DNA of 64,000 nt from Hyphomonas sp. (GTDB lineage Bacteria > Pseudomonadota > Alphaproteobacteria > Caulobacterales > Hyphomonadaceae): the NCBI RefSeq assembly GCF_013823385.1, contig NZ_PNMA01000008.1, positions 54,609 through 118,608 on the forward strand, written 5' to 3'. The position numbers were made by a program, and so were the translations under genes. The notes beneath the pieces were generated by a model. It was not told where the DNA came from and did no database searches. It saw only the letters and a list, made by a program, of their open reading frames with translations. Positions 9,767-18,411 of the stretch are shown one piece after another. Each line of letters starts with the position of its first letter. Position 1 is the first letter of the stretch.

Positions 9767-10057
9767 TCAGAGGGAAATGCGGCCGGACATCAGCAGCCCG
9801 CCAAACACCCCGGTGGCCACGAACAGCAGAAGGATGCCGGCGAAGTACCGGCCGCTGGGATTGCCTACGCCTTCCCCCCGGCCGCCGGGCAGGAACATGT
9901 AGCAAAGCATCAGCACGCCGAGACCGCCCAGCAGGCTCTTCTCAACCAGGCTCAGCTCGCCGACGAACTCGGCAGCGGCGCCGGCAAGCCCCGACATCTC
10001 GTGGCTGGCGCGGGTAACTACGGCGTCAAAATTCTGGGTCCAGCTATCCATGCTCAT
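9767..10057 (-). CDS. Small two-helix membrane protein
   Basis: A 96-residue protein with two predicted transmembrane helices ([16 protein letters not shown] near residue 42 and [17 protein letters not shown] near 72) and an amphipathic N-terminus. No family recognised. Two in-frame ATG codons lie six bases apart (10057 and 10051); GGAG upstream suits either. It is 58 bases upstream of uvrC on the same strand and might share its transcript. Confidence 0.6.
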   Translation of the reverse strand: MSMDSWTQNFDAVVTRASHEMSGLAGAAAEFVGELSLVEKSLLGGLGVLMLCYMFLPGGRGEGVGNPSGRYFAGILLLFVATGVFGGLLMSGRISL

Positions 10058-10244
10058 GGCACTGCTCCGGATGTTGTGCTCTGCCTTCAGGCAGTTTTAT
10101 CCGCAACACAGCAAATTATGGGCCAGTTACGTTAGCGCCTCGCGAAAATGCCGGTAAAATTTGATCGATCTGGTTCACCGCTTGGGCAACCCTGCCCGCG
10201 CCTGCCGCCGGCGGGACACGGCAGCGCCAATTTAAGCGCCTTGA

Positions 10245-11522
<1,278 letters not shown>

Positions 11523-11537
11523 TCACCTGTCATAGGC

Positions 11538-11562
11538 GGAACCTATACCCGCAAAGCGGGTT
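11538..11562 (+). promoter_or_regulatory. EcfG-like (general stress response) promoter before dps
   Basis: GGAAC (11538-11542) is followed after 16 bases by GGTT (11559-11562), close to the alphaproteobacterial EcfG consensus GGAAC-N16/17-cGTT. It lies about 87 bases before the dps start codon. The spacer also holds a small hairpin (ACCCGC-AAA-GCGGGT, 11547-11561) that could instead help end the upstream aminotransferase transcript. Confidence 0.5.
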
Positions 11563-11648
11563 TCGGATTGGAATATCAGTCTCCCGGTCCCAATATGGAT
11601 GGGGTAGCGGGGGGCTGTTCCCCCAATCTGTTTCAAAAGGAGAATTTC

Positions 11649-12113
11649 ATGTCCATCGACATCGGAATGTCTGACGAAGCCCGTAAATCCTCAGCTGATG
11701 CCCTGAAGACCCTGCTGGGCGAGACCTATGCGCTCTATGTCAAAACTCATGGCTATCACTGGAACGTCACGGGGCCGCGCTTCAATTCGCTGCACAACCT
11801 GTTCATGACGCAATATACCGAGCTGTGGCAGGCTCTGGATGAAATCGCAGAGCGCATCCGCGCGCTGGGCCATTTTGCGCCGGGCTCCTCCGGCGAGATG
11901 ATGGAACATGCGACCATCAAGCCCGACAATGGCGTGCCCGACGCCGAGGACATGCTGAAAAACCTCGCCGCCGGCCATGAAGCGGTCAGCCGCGCGGCCA
12001 AGTATGGCATCACCATCGCCGAGAAGAATGCCGACCCGGTGAGCGTCGACCTCTTCACCCAGCGCGCGCAAATTGCCGAGAAGACCGCCTGGATGCTGCG
12101 GGCTTCGGTCTGA
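11649..12113 (+). CDS. dps: Dps family DNA-protecting ferritin-like protein
   Basis: A 154-residue Dps/starvation ferritin. The ferroxidase-site helices are recognisable: KTHGYHWNVTGPRF (site His residues), followed by FMTQYTELWQALDEIAERIRALG with the conserved W..LDE-AER pattern. It should assemble as a dodecamer, oxidise ferrous iron with peroxide and protect DNA under stress. A strong AAAGGAG stands 7 bases before the start at 11649. An EcfG-like promoter lies upstream, which fits known general-stress control of dps in this class. Confidence 0.93.
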   Translation: MSIDIGMSDEARKSSADALKTLLGETYALYVKTHGYHWNVTGPRFNSLHNLFMTQYTELWQALDEIAERIRALGHFAPGSSGEMMEHATIKPDNGVPDAEDMLKNLAAGHEAVSRAAKYGITIAEKNADPVSVDLFTQRAQIAEKTAWMLRASV

Positions 12114-12142
12114 CACGCCCCCTGCCATCCTTCCGTACAACG

Positions 12143-12228
12143 CTCATCCTGAGCGAAGTCGAAGGATGGCCACAAGCGTAACCGTCAAGCCCCGGCTCGC
12201 CCTTCGACTTCGCTCAGGGTGAGCCGGG
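12143..12228. repeat. Pair of short palindromic intergenic repeats
   Basis: Two related units face each other between convergent genes: CATCCTGAGCGAAGTCGAAGG (here 12146-12166) and, inverted, CCTTCGACTTCGCTCAGGG around 12200-12219 inside the palindrome GGCTC...GAGCC. A third member, CTCATCCTGAGCTTGCCGAAGG, sits at 63481-63502 inside another repeat. Such units are common between genes in this bacterial group and may shape mRNA 3' ends. Confidence 0.7.
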
Positions 12229-12241
12229 AGGAGCGCGCCCC

Positions 12242-13207
12242 CTACCCCTCAAACGCCACGCCCAGCCCGCGCGCCATGCCGGCGAGGGCGTCGCGCATGT
12301 AGGTGCGGGAAACTTTTGCCCGCATGTCGCGCATGTAAGCATGCGGCGCGCCGGGATAGACGTGCAGCTCGACCGGCACACCTTCGGCCATCAGGCGGCG
12401 GGCATATTCGAGGTTTTCCTCCGTGAAAAGATCAAGCGCGCCGGTGGAGATGAAGGTGGGCGGCAGGCCGGCGAGACTTTGCGCGCGCGCGGCCGCCGCA
12501 TAGGGCGAGACGCCGGGGCTGCCGGGCGGCTGGCCCAGCAGCGAGGCCCAGCCGAAATGGTTGGACGCATTGGTCCAGATGAACTCGCCATATATCGGCG
12601 AGAGATCAGCGCGCACCGCCGTGCGGTCGTCCAGCATAGGGAAGATCAGCTGCTGGTGGCAGAAACGGTATTCCCCCCGGTCGCGCGCCAGGAGGGCGAG
12701 CGCCGCGGCGAGGCCGCCACCGGCGCTTTCGCCCGTCACCGCGATGCGGGCGGTGTCGAGGCCGAGGCTGGCCGCTTCCCGGTTCATCCAGGCGGCGGCG
12801 GCATACGCATCTTCCACATTGCCGGGATAGCAGGTCTCCGGGGCGAGGCGGTAGGCCGGCGAGACGACGACCGCGTCGAACAGGTCCGCCCAGAGGGCGC
12901 ATTGCGGGCCCATGAATTCCGGATTGCCGGAGATATAACCCCCGCCATGCAGATGCAGGATCGCCGGGCGCGGGCCCCTGGCGCCGTCTTTCTTGCGGTA
13001 GAGTTTGACGCGCACATCGGGGGCGCCCTCCGGGCCGGGAATGAAGCGCTCCTCCATCGCCACCGTTTCGGGCAGCGGTGGCAGCTGCGCCAGCCCGGCC
13101 CGGTTCATCTCGCGCACCGCAGGCAGGTTTTCGGCATTGATGTTGATCGTCGGGAAGCTCTCAAGGAAGGGCAACAGCTCAGGATCAACAAGATGGCGGG
13201 ATGACAT
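12242..13207 (-). CDS. Alpha/beta hydrolase, hormone-sensitive-lipase family esterase
   Basis: A 321-residue carboxylesterase. The oxyanion-hole motif HGGGYISGN and nucleophile elbow GESAGGG (in VTGESAGGGLAAAL) identify the HSL (type IV) family; the acid (DLFTEEN region, after STGALD) and the final His (YPGAPHAY) follow at the expected distances. It likely hydrolyses short-chain acyl esters in the cytoplasm. Start at 13207 follows a strong GGAGGAAA; 37 further upstream codons are open but unlikely to be used. Convergent with dps. Confidence 0.9.
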   Translation of the reverse strand: MSSRHLVDPELLPFLESFPTININAENLPAVREMNRAGLAQLPPLPETVAMEERFIPGPEGAPDVRVKLYRKKDGARGPRPAILHLHGGGYISGNPEFMGPQCALWADLFDAVVVSPAYRLAPETCYPGNVEDAYAAAAWMNREAASLGLDTARIAVTGESAGGGLAAALALLARDRGEYRFCHQQLIFPMLDDRTAVRADLSPIYGEFIWTNASNHFGWASLLGQPPGSPGVSPYAAAARAQSLAGLPPTFISTGALDLFTEENLEYARRLMAEGVPVELHVYPGAPHAYMRDMRAKVSRTYMRDALAGMARGLGVAFEG

Positions 13208-13335
13208 GGGTTTCCTCCGGATATTTTCTCGATGCCAGCATTCCCGATCCGGAAGGGAGCGTCGAGCCCTTGCGGCGGGGCAGCCAGAGAGAATCCCGTT
13301 GACAGAAACCGCTGACATGCGACCACTCAGGCCGC

Positions 13336-14217
13336 ATGACGATAACTTCCCTGCCCGGACGCGAGCGTAGCGACGCCCTCGAAGGCGGCGTGATTGCCCA
13401 TTACATCACGCGGCCCGATGATCCCCACCTGCTGCGCTTCTACGCCGCCTATGATGCCGCCTTCATCCTGCCCGACGAGAAGGAAGACCTGGACGGCTTC
13501 CGCGCCTGTCTCGCCCTCAATGACGGCGAAGCCTATGAGCGCCTTTCGGCGCTATACGGGCCTTACCGGGAGATGGCGATCCTGCTGACCGAAGGGGCGA
13601 ACGGCCCGGTGCTGGGGGCGGCCAATTTCATCGCCTTTGCCGGCGACGGGACGGACCCGACGGTCTCCCTCTCCTACATCTTCGTGGACGCAAATCAGCG
13701 GCGGCGCGGCCTGTTCGGCCTCCTGATGCACCTCATCCGCGAGGAAGCGCGCGAGGCCTTTGCCTGGCCGGAGGGCGACATTCCCGCGCCCCTGATCTTC
13801 ATCGAGATGAACAATCCGGTGAAGATGAGCCCGGAAGACTATGCGCTCGACAGCCAGCATGCGGGCCTCGATCAGGTTGACCGGCTGAAGATCTGGGAGC
13901 GGCGCGGGGCGCGGCTTGTGGGCATGGACTATCGCCAGCCGCCCCTGTCAGACGATCAGGGATCGGAGGATGAGTTGCTGCTCGGCGTGCTCGGCTCTGG
14001 CGGCGCGGAGTCTCTGACCGCCTGCCGGATGCTGGCGCATATGCGGCGCTTCTTCGGGGTAACGGTTCTGAAAGGGCGTGACCCGGTCGGGTCGCCTGTG
14101 GCCGCCGCTCAGCTCGCCGCGCTGGACGCGGCCTGCCAGCGCGGCGACCGAATTCCCCTCACCGGATTTGAATCAGTCTTCGCCGCTGCCGCACAGGTGC
14201 GACGGGACCGAAGCTAG
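13336..14217 (+). CDS. GNAT family N-acetyltransferase-like protein
   Basis: A 293-residue protein with a GNAT-like core: strand VSLSYIFVD followed by the acetyl-CoA pyrophosphate-binding turn QRRRGLFGLL (residues ~118-128) and the helix MHLIREEA. The acceptor substrate is unknown and the C-terminal 120 residues have no match I recognise. It precedes the 642-residue membrane protein by 41 bases on the same strand, so the two may form an operon. Confidence 0.6.
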   Translation: MTITSLPGRERSDALEGGVIAHYITRPDDPHLLRFYAAYDAAFILPDEKEDLDGFRACLALNDGEAYERLSALYGPYREMAILLTEGANGPVLGAANFIAFAGDGTDPTVSLSYIFVDANQRRRGLFGLLMHLIREEAREAFAWPEGDIPAPLIFIEMNNPVKMSPEDYALDSQHAGLDQVDRLKIWERRGARLVGMDYRQPPLSDDQGSEDELLLGVLGSGGAESLTACRMLAHMRRFFGVTVLKGRDPVGSPVAAAQLAALDAACQRGDRIPLTGFESVFAAAAQVRRDRS

Positions 14218-14258
14218 CCGGCGGGGGGCCGGCGACCGAAACTTCAGGGGAGGCCCGG

Positions 14259-16187
14259 ATGACGGAGATGGCCGGCATCAGCCACGGCTTTGAGGAGTGC
14301 GAGGACAAGTCTGTCTATTTCACCCTCTCGCTATATGTCAGTGAAAAGAAGGTCACCGCCGCGCTCGGGCGCCATCTGGACGCCGAAACCGTGCGGGATT
14401 TCCAGCCGGGCTACCGGGGCAGCAAACGCCTGCGCGACGCGGTGGAGCCGCTGTTCAACGACATTGCCGACCGCGAACGCCTGGGCGCGGTGGATGACTT
14501 CCTGCTCGATACGCTCTGCCCGCAGAATGGCGAGTTCATCGAGATCACGGCGCCTTACGAGATCGCCTGGTCGACCGAGGGGCGCCGCTTCATCGCCACC
14601 CCGCCGGGCCTCGGCAAGACGCGCACCCTCCGGGTGCGGCGCTTCTGGTATACCCATGCCAATGGCGCCATTGGCTATCACCTCTCCTTCCGCTATAATT
14701 ACGACCACACGCCCGGAGAGTTCTACTTCCTCTCCCTGCTGCAGAAGGCGGCCGCGCCGAAGGAGTTTGAAGCGGCCCCGCGCCCCCAGGGCGCCCCGCC
14801 CTTCCGCGCCACCGATGACCGCACCGGCATTGCCCCGCTGGACCTGTTGCGCGTGAAAAGCCCGCGCGGAGAGGATCTCAGCTTCTGGCAATATGTGCGC
14901 GCCTCCTTTGATCTGGACGCGGAAGACCTGTTTGGCAAACTGCCAAGCGATACCGGCAAGGGCCGCGCCCCGCTGCTGGCACCTACCTTCGACGCGCTGG
15001 TGGCCGAGGCGCCGTTCATCGAGGTGCCCGGCCTGACGATGCCGGTGTCGCGCCTCCTCTTCTTCTTCGAGGACGCCACCTTCTTCCGCCGCCTGCTGCC
15101 CGAGCCGGACCCGGTGACCGGCCTGCCCCCGCCGCGCACGCTGATGGTGCAGGAGGAATGCTACCTGCCCTATCAGCAGAAGCTGGACGGCCTCAATCCG
15201 CGCGGCCTGGTGGATGTGCCCGAGGTCCGCATGGGGCCGGACTACTGGCATTGGGTGATGAACCGCCCCGACTATGACAAGTTCACCGATGCGGAGATCG
15301 AGGCGGCCCGCAAGACCCGGCCCGGCATGGACGACCGGCGCCGTCAGGACTGCCTGCAATACCTGTTCATGGCCGGCTTCAACCAGAACATCATCGACTT
15401 CATGAACCAGGACCCGTCCGAGATCCTGGATTCAACCGACCCGATCTACCCGGCCAATGAGGCACAGGCGACCGAGCGGAAATTCGTCCGCTTCGCCAAT
15501 CCGCGCGCCCTGACCACCTATGTGGAAAAGGCCCGCAGCCTGGAGGCCGCCAACGACTATATCGGCACCTGCCCCTATGCCTTCATGATCCATGTCGTCT
15601 CGATGCATAACGAGTTCATGACGCGGGAATATGAGGCCTCCGCCTTCGACCTCATCGATGAGGTGGAAAAGCTCGGCAGCAAGGGCCGGCTGAAGCGCGC
15701 GGCGGAAGCCTTCTACGCCTTCCGCACCGGGCAATATGCCGACTATTACCGCGACCGGTACCTGAACGTCTTCCGCTATGACACCGAGAGCGAGGTGTTC
15801 GAGAAGATGACCCAGCTGCGCGGTATCGGCCGGCGGAATCATTATATCGAACGCCTGATCTCGAACATGGAAAGCCAGACCCGGGACCGGGAAGCGCGCC
15901 TCGCCAAGAAGGACGAGAGCGCGATGAACCTGCTGCTCGGCGCGTTGGGCGTGTTCGGCTTCTTCCAGCTGGCCATGATGTGGGCCGACAAGCTGCGCGA
16001 TCTCAGCCGGAATGACGAGGTTTCCGTCAGCCTCAGCTGGGTGCCCCCCTTCCTCGACCTGTCAGGCGGGAATCTCGATCAACCCTGGAACGAGTTTTCG
16101 GTTTTCGTGCTCTACGCCTCGATGACCTTCACGATTGCGCTCGTGATTTTCCTGATCTGGCGTCTTATCCGTGGATTCTTGCGGTAA
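14259..16187 (+). CDS. Large unrecognised protein with two C-terminal membrane helices
   Basis: A 642-residue protein I cannot assign. It begins after a good GGGAGG site at 14247. Residues 1-520 are soluble, rich in aromatic and acidic residues, with no P-loop, protease or nuclease motif. Residues ~525-555 look like a charged long helix (ERLISNMESQTRDREARLAKK). Two membrane helices follow (about 557-576 and 615-635) with a ~38-residue loop between, and the tail RLIRGFLR is short and basic. A big cytosolic body, a long helix and two C-terminal membrane spans recall CorA-type channel architecture, but no GMN-like loop motif is seen, so this is only a structural analogy. Possibly co-transcribed with the GNAT gene. 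Confidence 0.7.
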   Translation: MTEMAGISHGFEECEDKSVYFTLSLYVSEKKVTAALGRHLDAETVRDFQPGYRGSKRLRDAVEPLFNDIADRERLGAVDDFLLDTLCPQNGEFIEITAPYEIAWSTEGRRFIATPPGLGKTRTLRVRRFWYTHANGAIGYHLSFRYNYDHTPGEFYFLSLLQKAAAPKEFEAAPRPQGAPPFRATDDRTGIAPLDLLRVKSPRGEDLSFWQYVRASFDLDAEDLFGKLPSDTGKGRAPLLAPTFDALVAEAPFIEVPGLTMPVSRLLFFFEDATFFRRLLPEPDPVTGLPPPRTLMVQEECYLPYQQKLDGLNPRGLVDVPEVRMGPDYWHWVMNRPDYDKFTDAEIEAARKTRPGMDDRRRQDCLQYLFMAGFNQNIIDFMNQDPSEILDSTDPIYPANEAQATERKFVRFANPRALTTYVEKARSLEAANDYIGTCPYAFMIHVVSMHNEFMTREYEASAFDLIDEVEKLGSKGRLKRAAEAFYAFRTGQYADYYRDRYLNVFRYDTESEVFEKMTQLRGIGRRNHYIERLISNMESQTRDREARLAKKDESAMNLLLGALGVFGFFQLAMMWADKLRDLSRNDEVSVSLSWVPPFLDLSGGNLDQPWNEFSVFVLYASMTFTIALVIFLIWRLIRGFLR

Positions 16188-16260
16188 AGTGTGTTTTGTA
16201 AATTCTGTAAATCCAGAAACCCGGCTTTTCAGACCTTACAAGCCGCCCCGGACGCACCAG

Positions 16261-16298
16261 AAAAAGAAAGCCCGGCAGCATCTGAAGACGCGCCGGGC
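16261..16298 (-). terminator. Intrinsic terminator (sRNA candidate / LysR transcript)
   Basis: On the minus strand GCCCGGC (16298-16292) pairs with GCCGGGC (16276-16270) and is followed directly by TTTCTTTTT, a standard Rho-independent terminator. Confidence 0.8.
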
Positions 16299-16375
16299 AT
16301 AAAGTGGGGTCCTGAAGGGGGGAGGAAACGCCCAATCGGAGGAATGATCGGGTTATGCCCAGGACCCTTGGCATG
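16261..16375 (-). ncRNA. Candidate small RNA with anti-Shine-Dalgarno loops
   Basis: A predicted ~115-base RNA on the minus strand. It starts just after a promoter-like pair and ends at an intrinsic terminator with a U-rich tail. A 7-bp stem GGGTCCT/AGGACCC (16367-16361 with 16313-16307) closes a domain holding a second stem, CCCGAT/ATTGGG, whose loop exposes TCCTCC (16343-16338). A second TCCTCCCCCC stretch (16326-16317) is single-stranded. Exposed UCCUCC sequences are how several alphaproteobacterial trans-acting sRNAs block translation. It lies 86 bases downstream of the LysR gene on the same strand, so a processed 3' UTR is an alternative. Confidence 0.55.
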
Positions 16376-16380
16376 ACGCC

Positions 16381-16408
16381 TAGATAGGCCATCTTCGCTG
16401 CAATGCAA
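16381..16408 (-). promoter_or_regulatory. Predicted promoter of the sRNA candidate
   Basis: TTGCAT (16408-16403) and TATCTA (16386-16381) are 16 bases apart on the minus strand, placing a start near 16375. The match to the sigma-70 consensus is moderate. Confidence 0.4.
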
Positions 16409-16461
16409 CATGCGACACAGCAGCCCAATCATGCAATTCTGCATGCGTTACACTAAGTTCA

Positions 16462-17370
16462 CTAACCTTGACGCATAGAAGGCCGCCGCAGCGACTCTGT
16501 CTCGGCCGTCAGGAACTCCCGGAAAGCCGCCACGCGCTTGGATCGGCGCAGGTCGCTGGGGTAAATGAAGTAAAGATCGAAAACCGGCCCAGTTACTTCA
16601 GGAAGCACCCGCACGAGGCGGGGCAGCGTCGCGGCCATATAGTCCGGCACGTCGGCAATCCCGAGACCGGCATCAACCGCCCGGAGCATTGCGAAGACGT
16701 TGTTCACTTTCAGGGTCGCATTGCGGGGGGGTGCGTCATCGCGCCCTACCCGGCAGGCGAAGGCCATTTCGAACAGCGGGGTGGATTCGTCGCCATAGGC
16801 GATGATCCGGTGATTATCGAGATCCTGAGGCTCCTTGGGCACGCCATGGGCCTTGAGATATTCGGGCGAGGCATAGAGGTTGGTGCCCAGCGAGCCGAGC
16901 TTGCGCTGGATCAGGTCTGCCTTGTCGGCCGGCCAGAGGCGCACGGCGCATTCGGCTTCCAGCTTCAGAAGGTCATATTCGAACTGGTCATCGAGCCGCA
17001 GATCGAGCCGCAGATCGGGATGGCGGCGGATAAAATTGCCGAGCCGGGGCACCATCCAGATCGACCCGAAGGCGACCGGGGCAGCCACGATCAGCTCTCC
17101 CTGCGGGGTTTCCTGCTGGTCGCGCAGGGCCGTGTTGGCCGATTGGGCGGCCGAGGCCATCTCCATCGTCGAGCGGTAGAGGGTGTGGCCGCTATCGGTC
17201 AGCACCAAGCCGCGCGCATGGCGCTGGAACAGCGAGACGCCGAGCTGTTCCTCCAGCGCCGCAATCTGGCGGGAGACGGCGGATTGGGAAATGCCGAGGC
17301 GCTCGCCCGCAAGGGTCAGGCTGCCGGATTCGGCGGCGGCGTGAAATGATCTGAGCTTACCCCAATCCAT
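16462..17370 (-). CDS. LysR family transcriptional regulator
   Basis: A 302-residue LysR regulator. Residues 1-60 hold the winged helix-turn-helix (LRSFHAAAESGSLTLAGERLGISQSAVSRQI... is the diagnostic pattern; AALEEQLGVSLFQR follows). The rest is the periplasmic-binding-like effector domain. Start 17370 (MDWGKL) is the usual LysR first residue set; the frame is open further upstream. It is divergent from the SDR gene at 17531, its most likely target. The effector is not predictable. Confidence 0.92.
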   Translation of the reverse strand: MDWGKLRSFHAAAESGSLTLAGERLGISQSAVSRQIAALEEQLGVSLFQRHARGLVLTDSGHTLYRSTMEMASAAQSANTALRDQQETPQGELIVAAPVAFGSIWMVPRLGNFIRRHPDLRLDLRLDDQFEYDLLKLEAECAVRLWPADKADLIQRKLGSLGTNLYASPEYLKAHGVPKEPQDLDNHRIIAYGDESTPLFEMAFACRVGRDDAPPRNATLKVNNVFAMLRAVDAGLGIADVPDYMAATLPRLVRVLPEVTGPVFDLYFIYPSDLRRSKRVAAFREFLTAETESLRRPSMRQG

Positions 17371-17530
17371 GGGAAGGGTTTGTGACGGGAGTTTGAACCT
17401 GCGGCAAGAGGAATGACGCGCCGGGTTGCTTTTTGGAACGCAATATCCTTGGCGCGGCGTCACCATTTGCAAGCCGCCCGCCCCTGCCTAAACAGGAAGA
17501 AAGACAGCCAGACAGGGAAGGAAACCGTCC

Positions 17531-18313
17531 ATGCAGATCACCAATGATACCGCCGCCGTTGTCACCGGGGGCGCCTCGGGCCTTGGCCAGGCCACCGCCC
17601 GCGCCCTGGCCAAGGCCGGCGCCAAGGTCGCCATCTTCGACATCAATGCCGAAGCCGGCGAAGCCACCGCCAAGGAAATCGGCGGCATCTTCTGCAATGT
17701 GAACATCATGGACGAAGCCTCCGTCGTCGCCGGCTTCGAGAAGGCCCGCGCCGCCCACGGCCAGGAGCGGATCACGGTGCATTGCGCCATGGCCTCGAAA
17801 GGCGGCAAGACGCTTTCCTGGGACAAGGAGAACGCCCGCTACAAACGCCTCTCGACCGAAGACTATGAGTTCGGCGCGCGTGGCGTGCTGGTCGCGTCCT
17901 ACCGTATCGCCTCGCTCTCGGCCGAGGGCATGGCAAACCTGCCGGAGCTGGAAGATGGCGAGCGCGGCGTGATCACGCTGACCGCATCAGTGGCCGCGCA
18001 GGATGGCCAGATCGGACAGGTCGTCTACGGATCATGCAAGGCGGGCGTCAACGGCCTCGTCCTGCCGATGGCGCGGGACCTGATGGATATCGGTATCCGC
18101 GTCAACTCGATCATGCCGGGCATCTTTGCCACGCCGCTGATGCTGCGCGCCTCCGACAAGGTGCTGAACTCGCTCGCCTCATCGGTCCCCTTCCCCAAAC
18201 GCCTCGGCAAGCCGGAAGAGTATGGGTCTCTGGTGCTGGAGCTGGTGCGCAACACCTATTTCAACGCCCAGTGCCTCCGCCTCGATGGCGGCATCCGGAT
18301 GGCGCCGAGGTAA
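17531..18313 (+). CDS. SDR family dehydrogenase, 3-hydroxyacyl-CoA dehydrogenase type II-like
   Basis: A 260-residue NAD-dependent SDR. Cofactor motif TGGASGLGQA at residues ~13-21, DIN at the end of beta2 favouring NAD over NADP, Ser (TLTASVA), YxxxK as YGSCK, and the MPGIFATPL substrate-loop segment. The overall pattern resembles HSD17B10/3-hydroxyacyl-CoA dehydrogenase type II, suggesting fatty-acid or branched-chain acyl-CoA oxidation. The GAA-rich leader before 17531 carries GGAAGGAAA as ribosome-binding site. Probably controlled by the divergent LysR protein. Confidence 0.88.
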   Translation: MQITNDTAAVVTGGASGLGQATARALAKAGAKVAIFDINAEAGEATAKEIGGIFCNVNIMDEASVVAGFEKARAAHGQERITVHCAMASKGGKTLSWDKENARYKRLSTEDYEFGARGVLVASYRIASLSAEGMANLPELEDGERGVITLTASVAAQDGQIGQVVYGSCKAGVNGLVLPMARDLMDIGIRVNSIMPGIFATPLMLRASDKVLNSLASSVPFPKRLGKPEEYGSLVLELVRNTYFNAQCLRLDGGIRMAPR

Positions 18314-18323
18314 GCTGTTACCT

Positions 18324-18403
18324 CCGCTCATCCCCGCGAAGGCGGGGATCTCGCAAGGTTCATCCAAGCCTCCCCAGATCCCCGCCTTCGCGGGGATGAG
18401 CGG
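18324..18403. repeat. Perfect 28-bp inverted repeat between convergent genes
   Basis: Arms at 18324-18351 and 18376-18403 are perfect reverse complements (CCGCTCATCCCCGCG... against ...CGCGGGGATGAGCGG), with a 24-base spacer. Each arm is itself palindromic (ATCCCCGC-GAAG-GCGGGGAT). A related, interrupted copy occurs at 63418-63518. It could fold into a large hairpin terminating both flanking convergent genes. Confidence 0.85.
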
Positions 18404-18411
18404 ATGGAAGT

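Noticed and set aside
16191..16376. A 61-residue plus-strand frame after the 642-residue protein
   Set aside because: No ribosome-binding site at its start; the opposite strand has a promoter, fold and terminator for an RNA.
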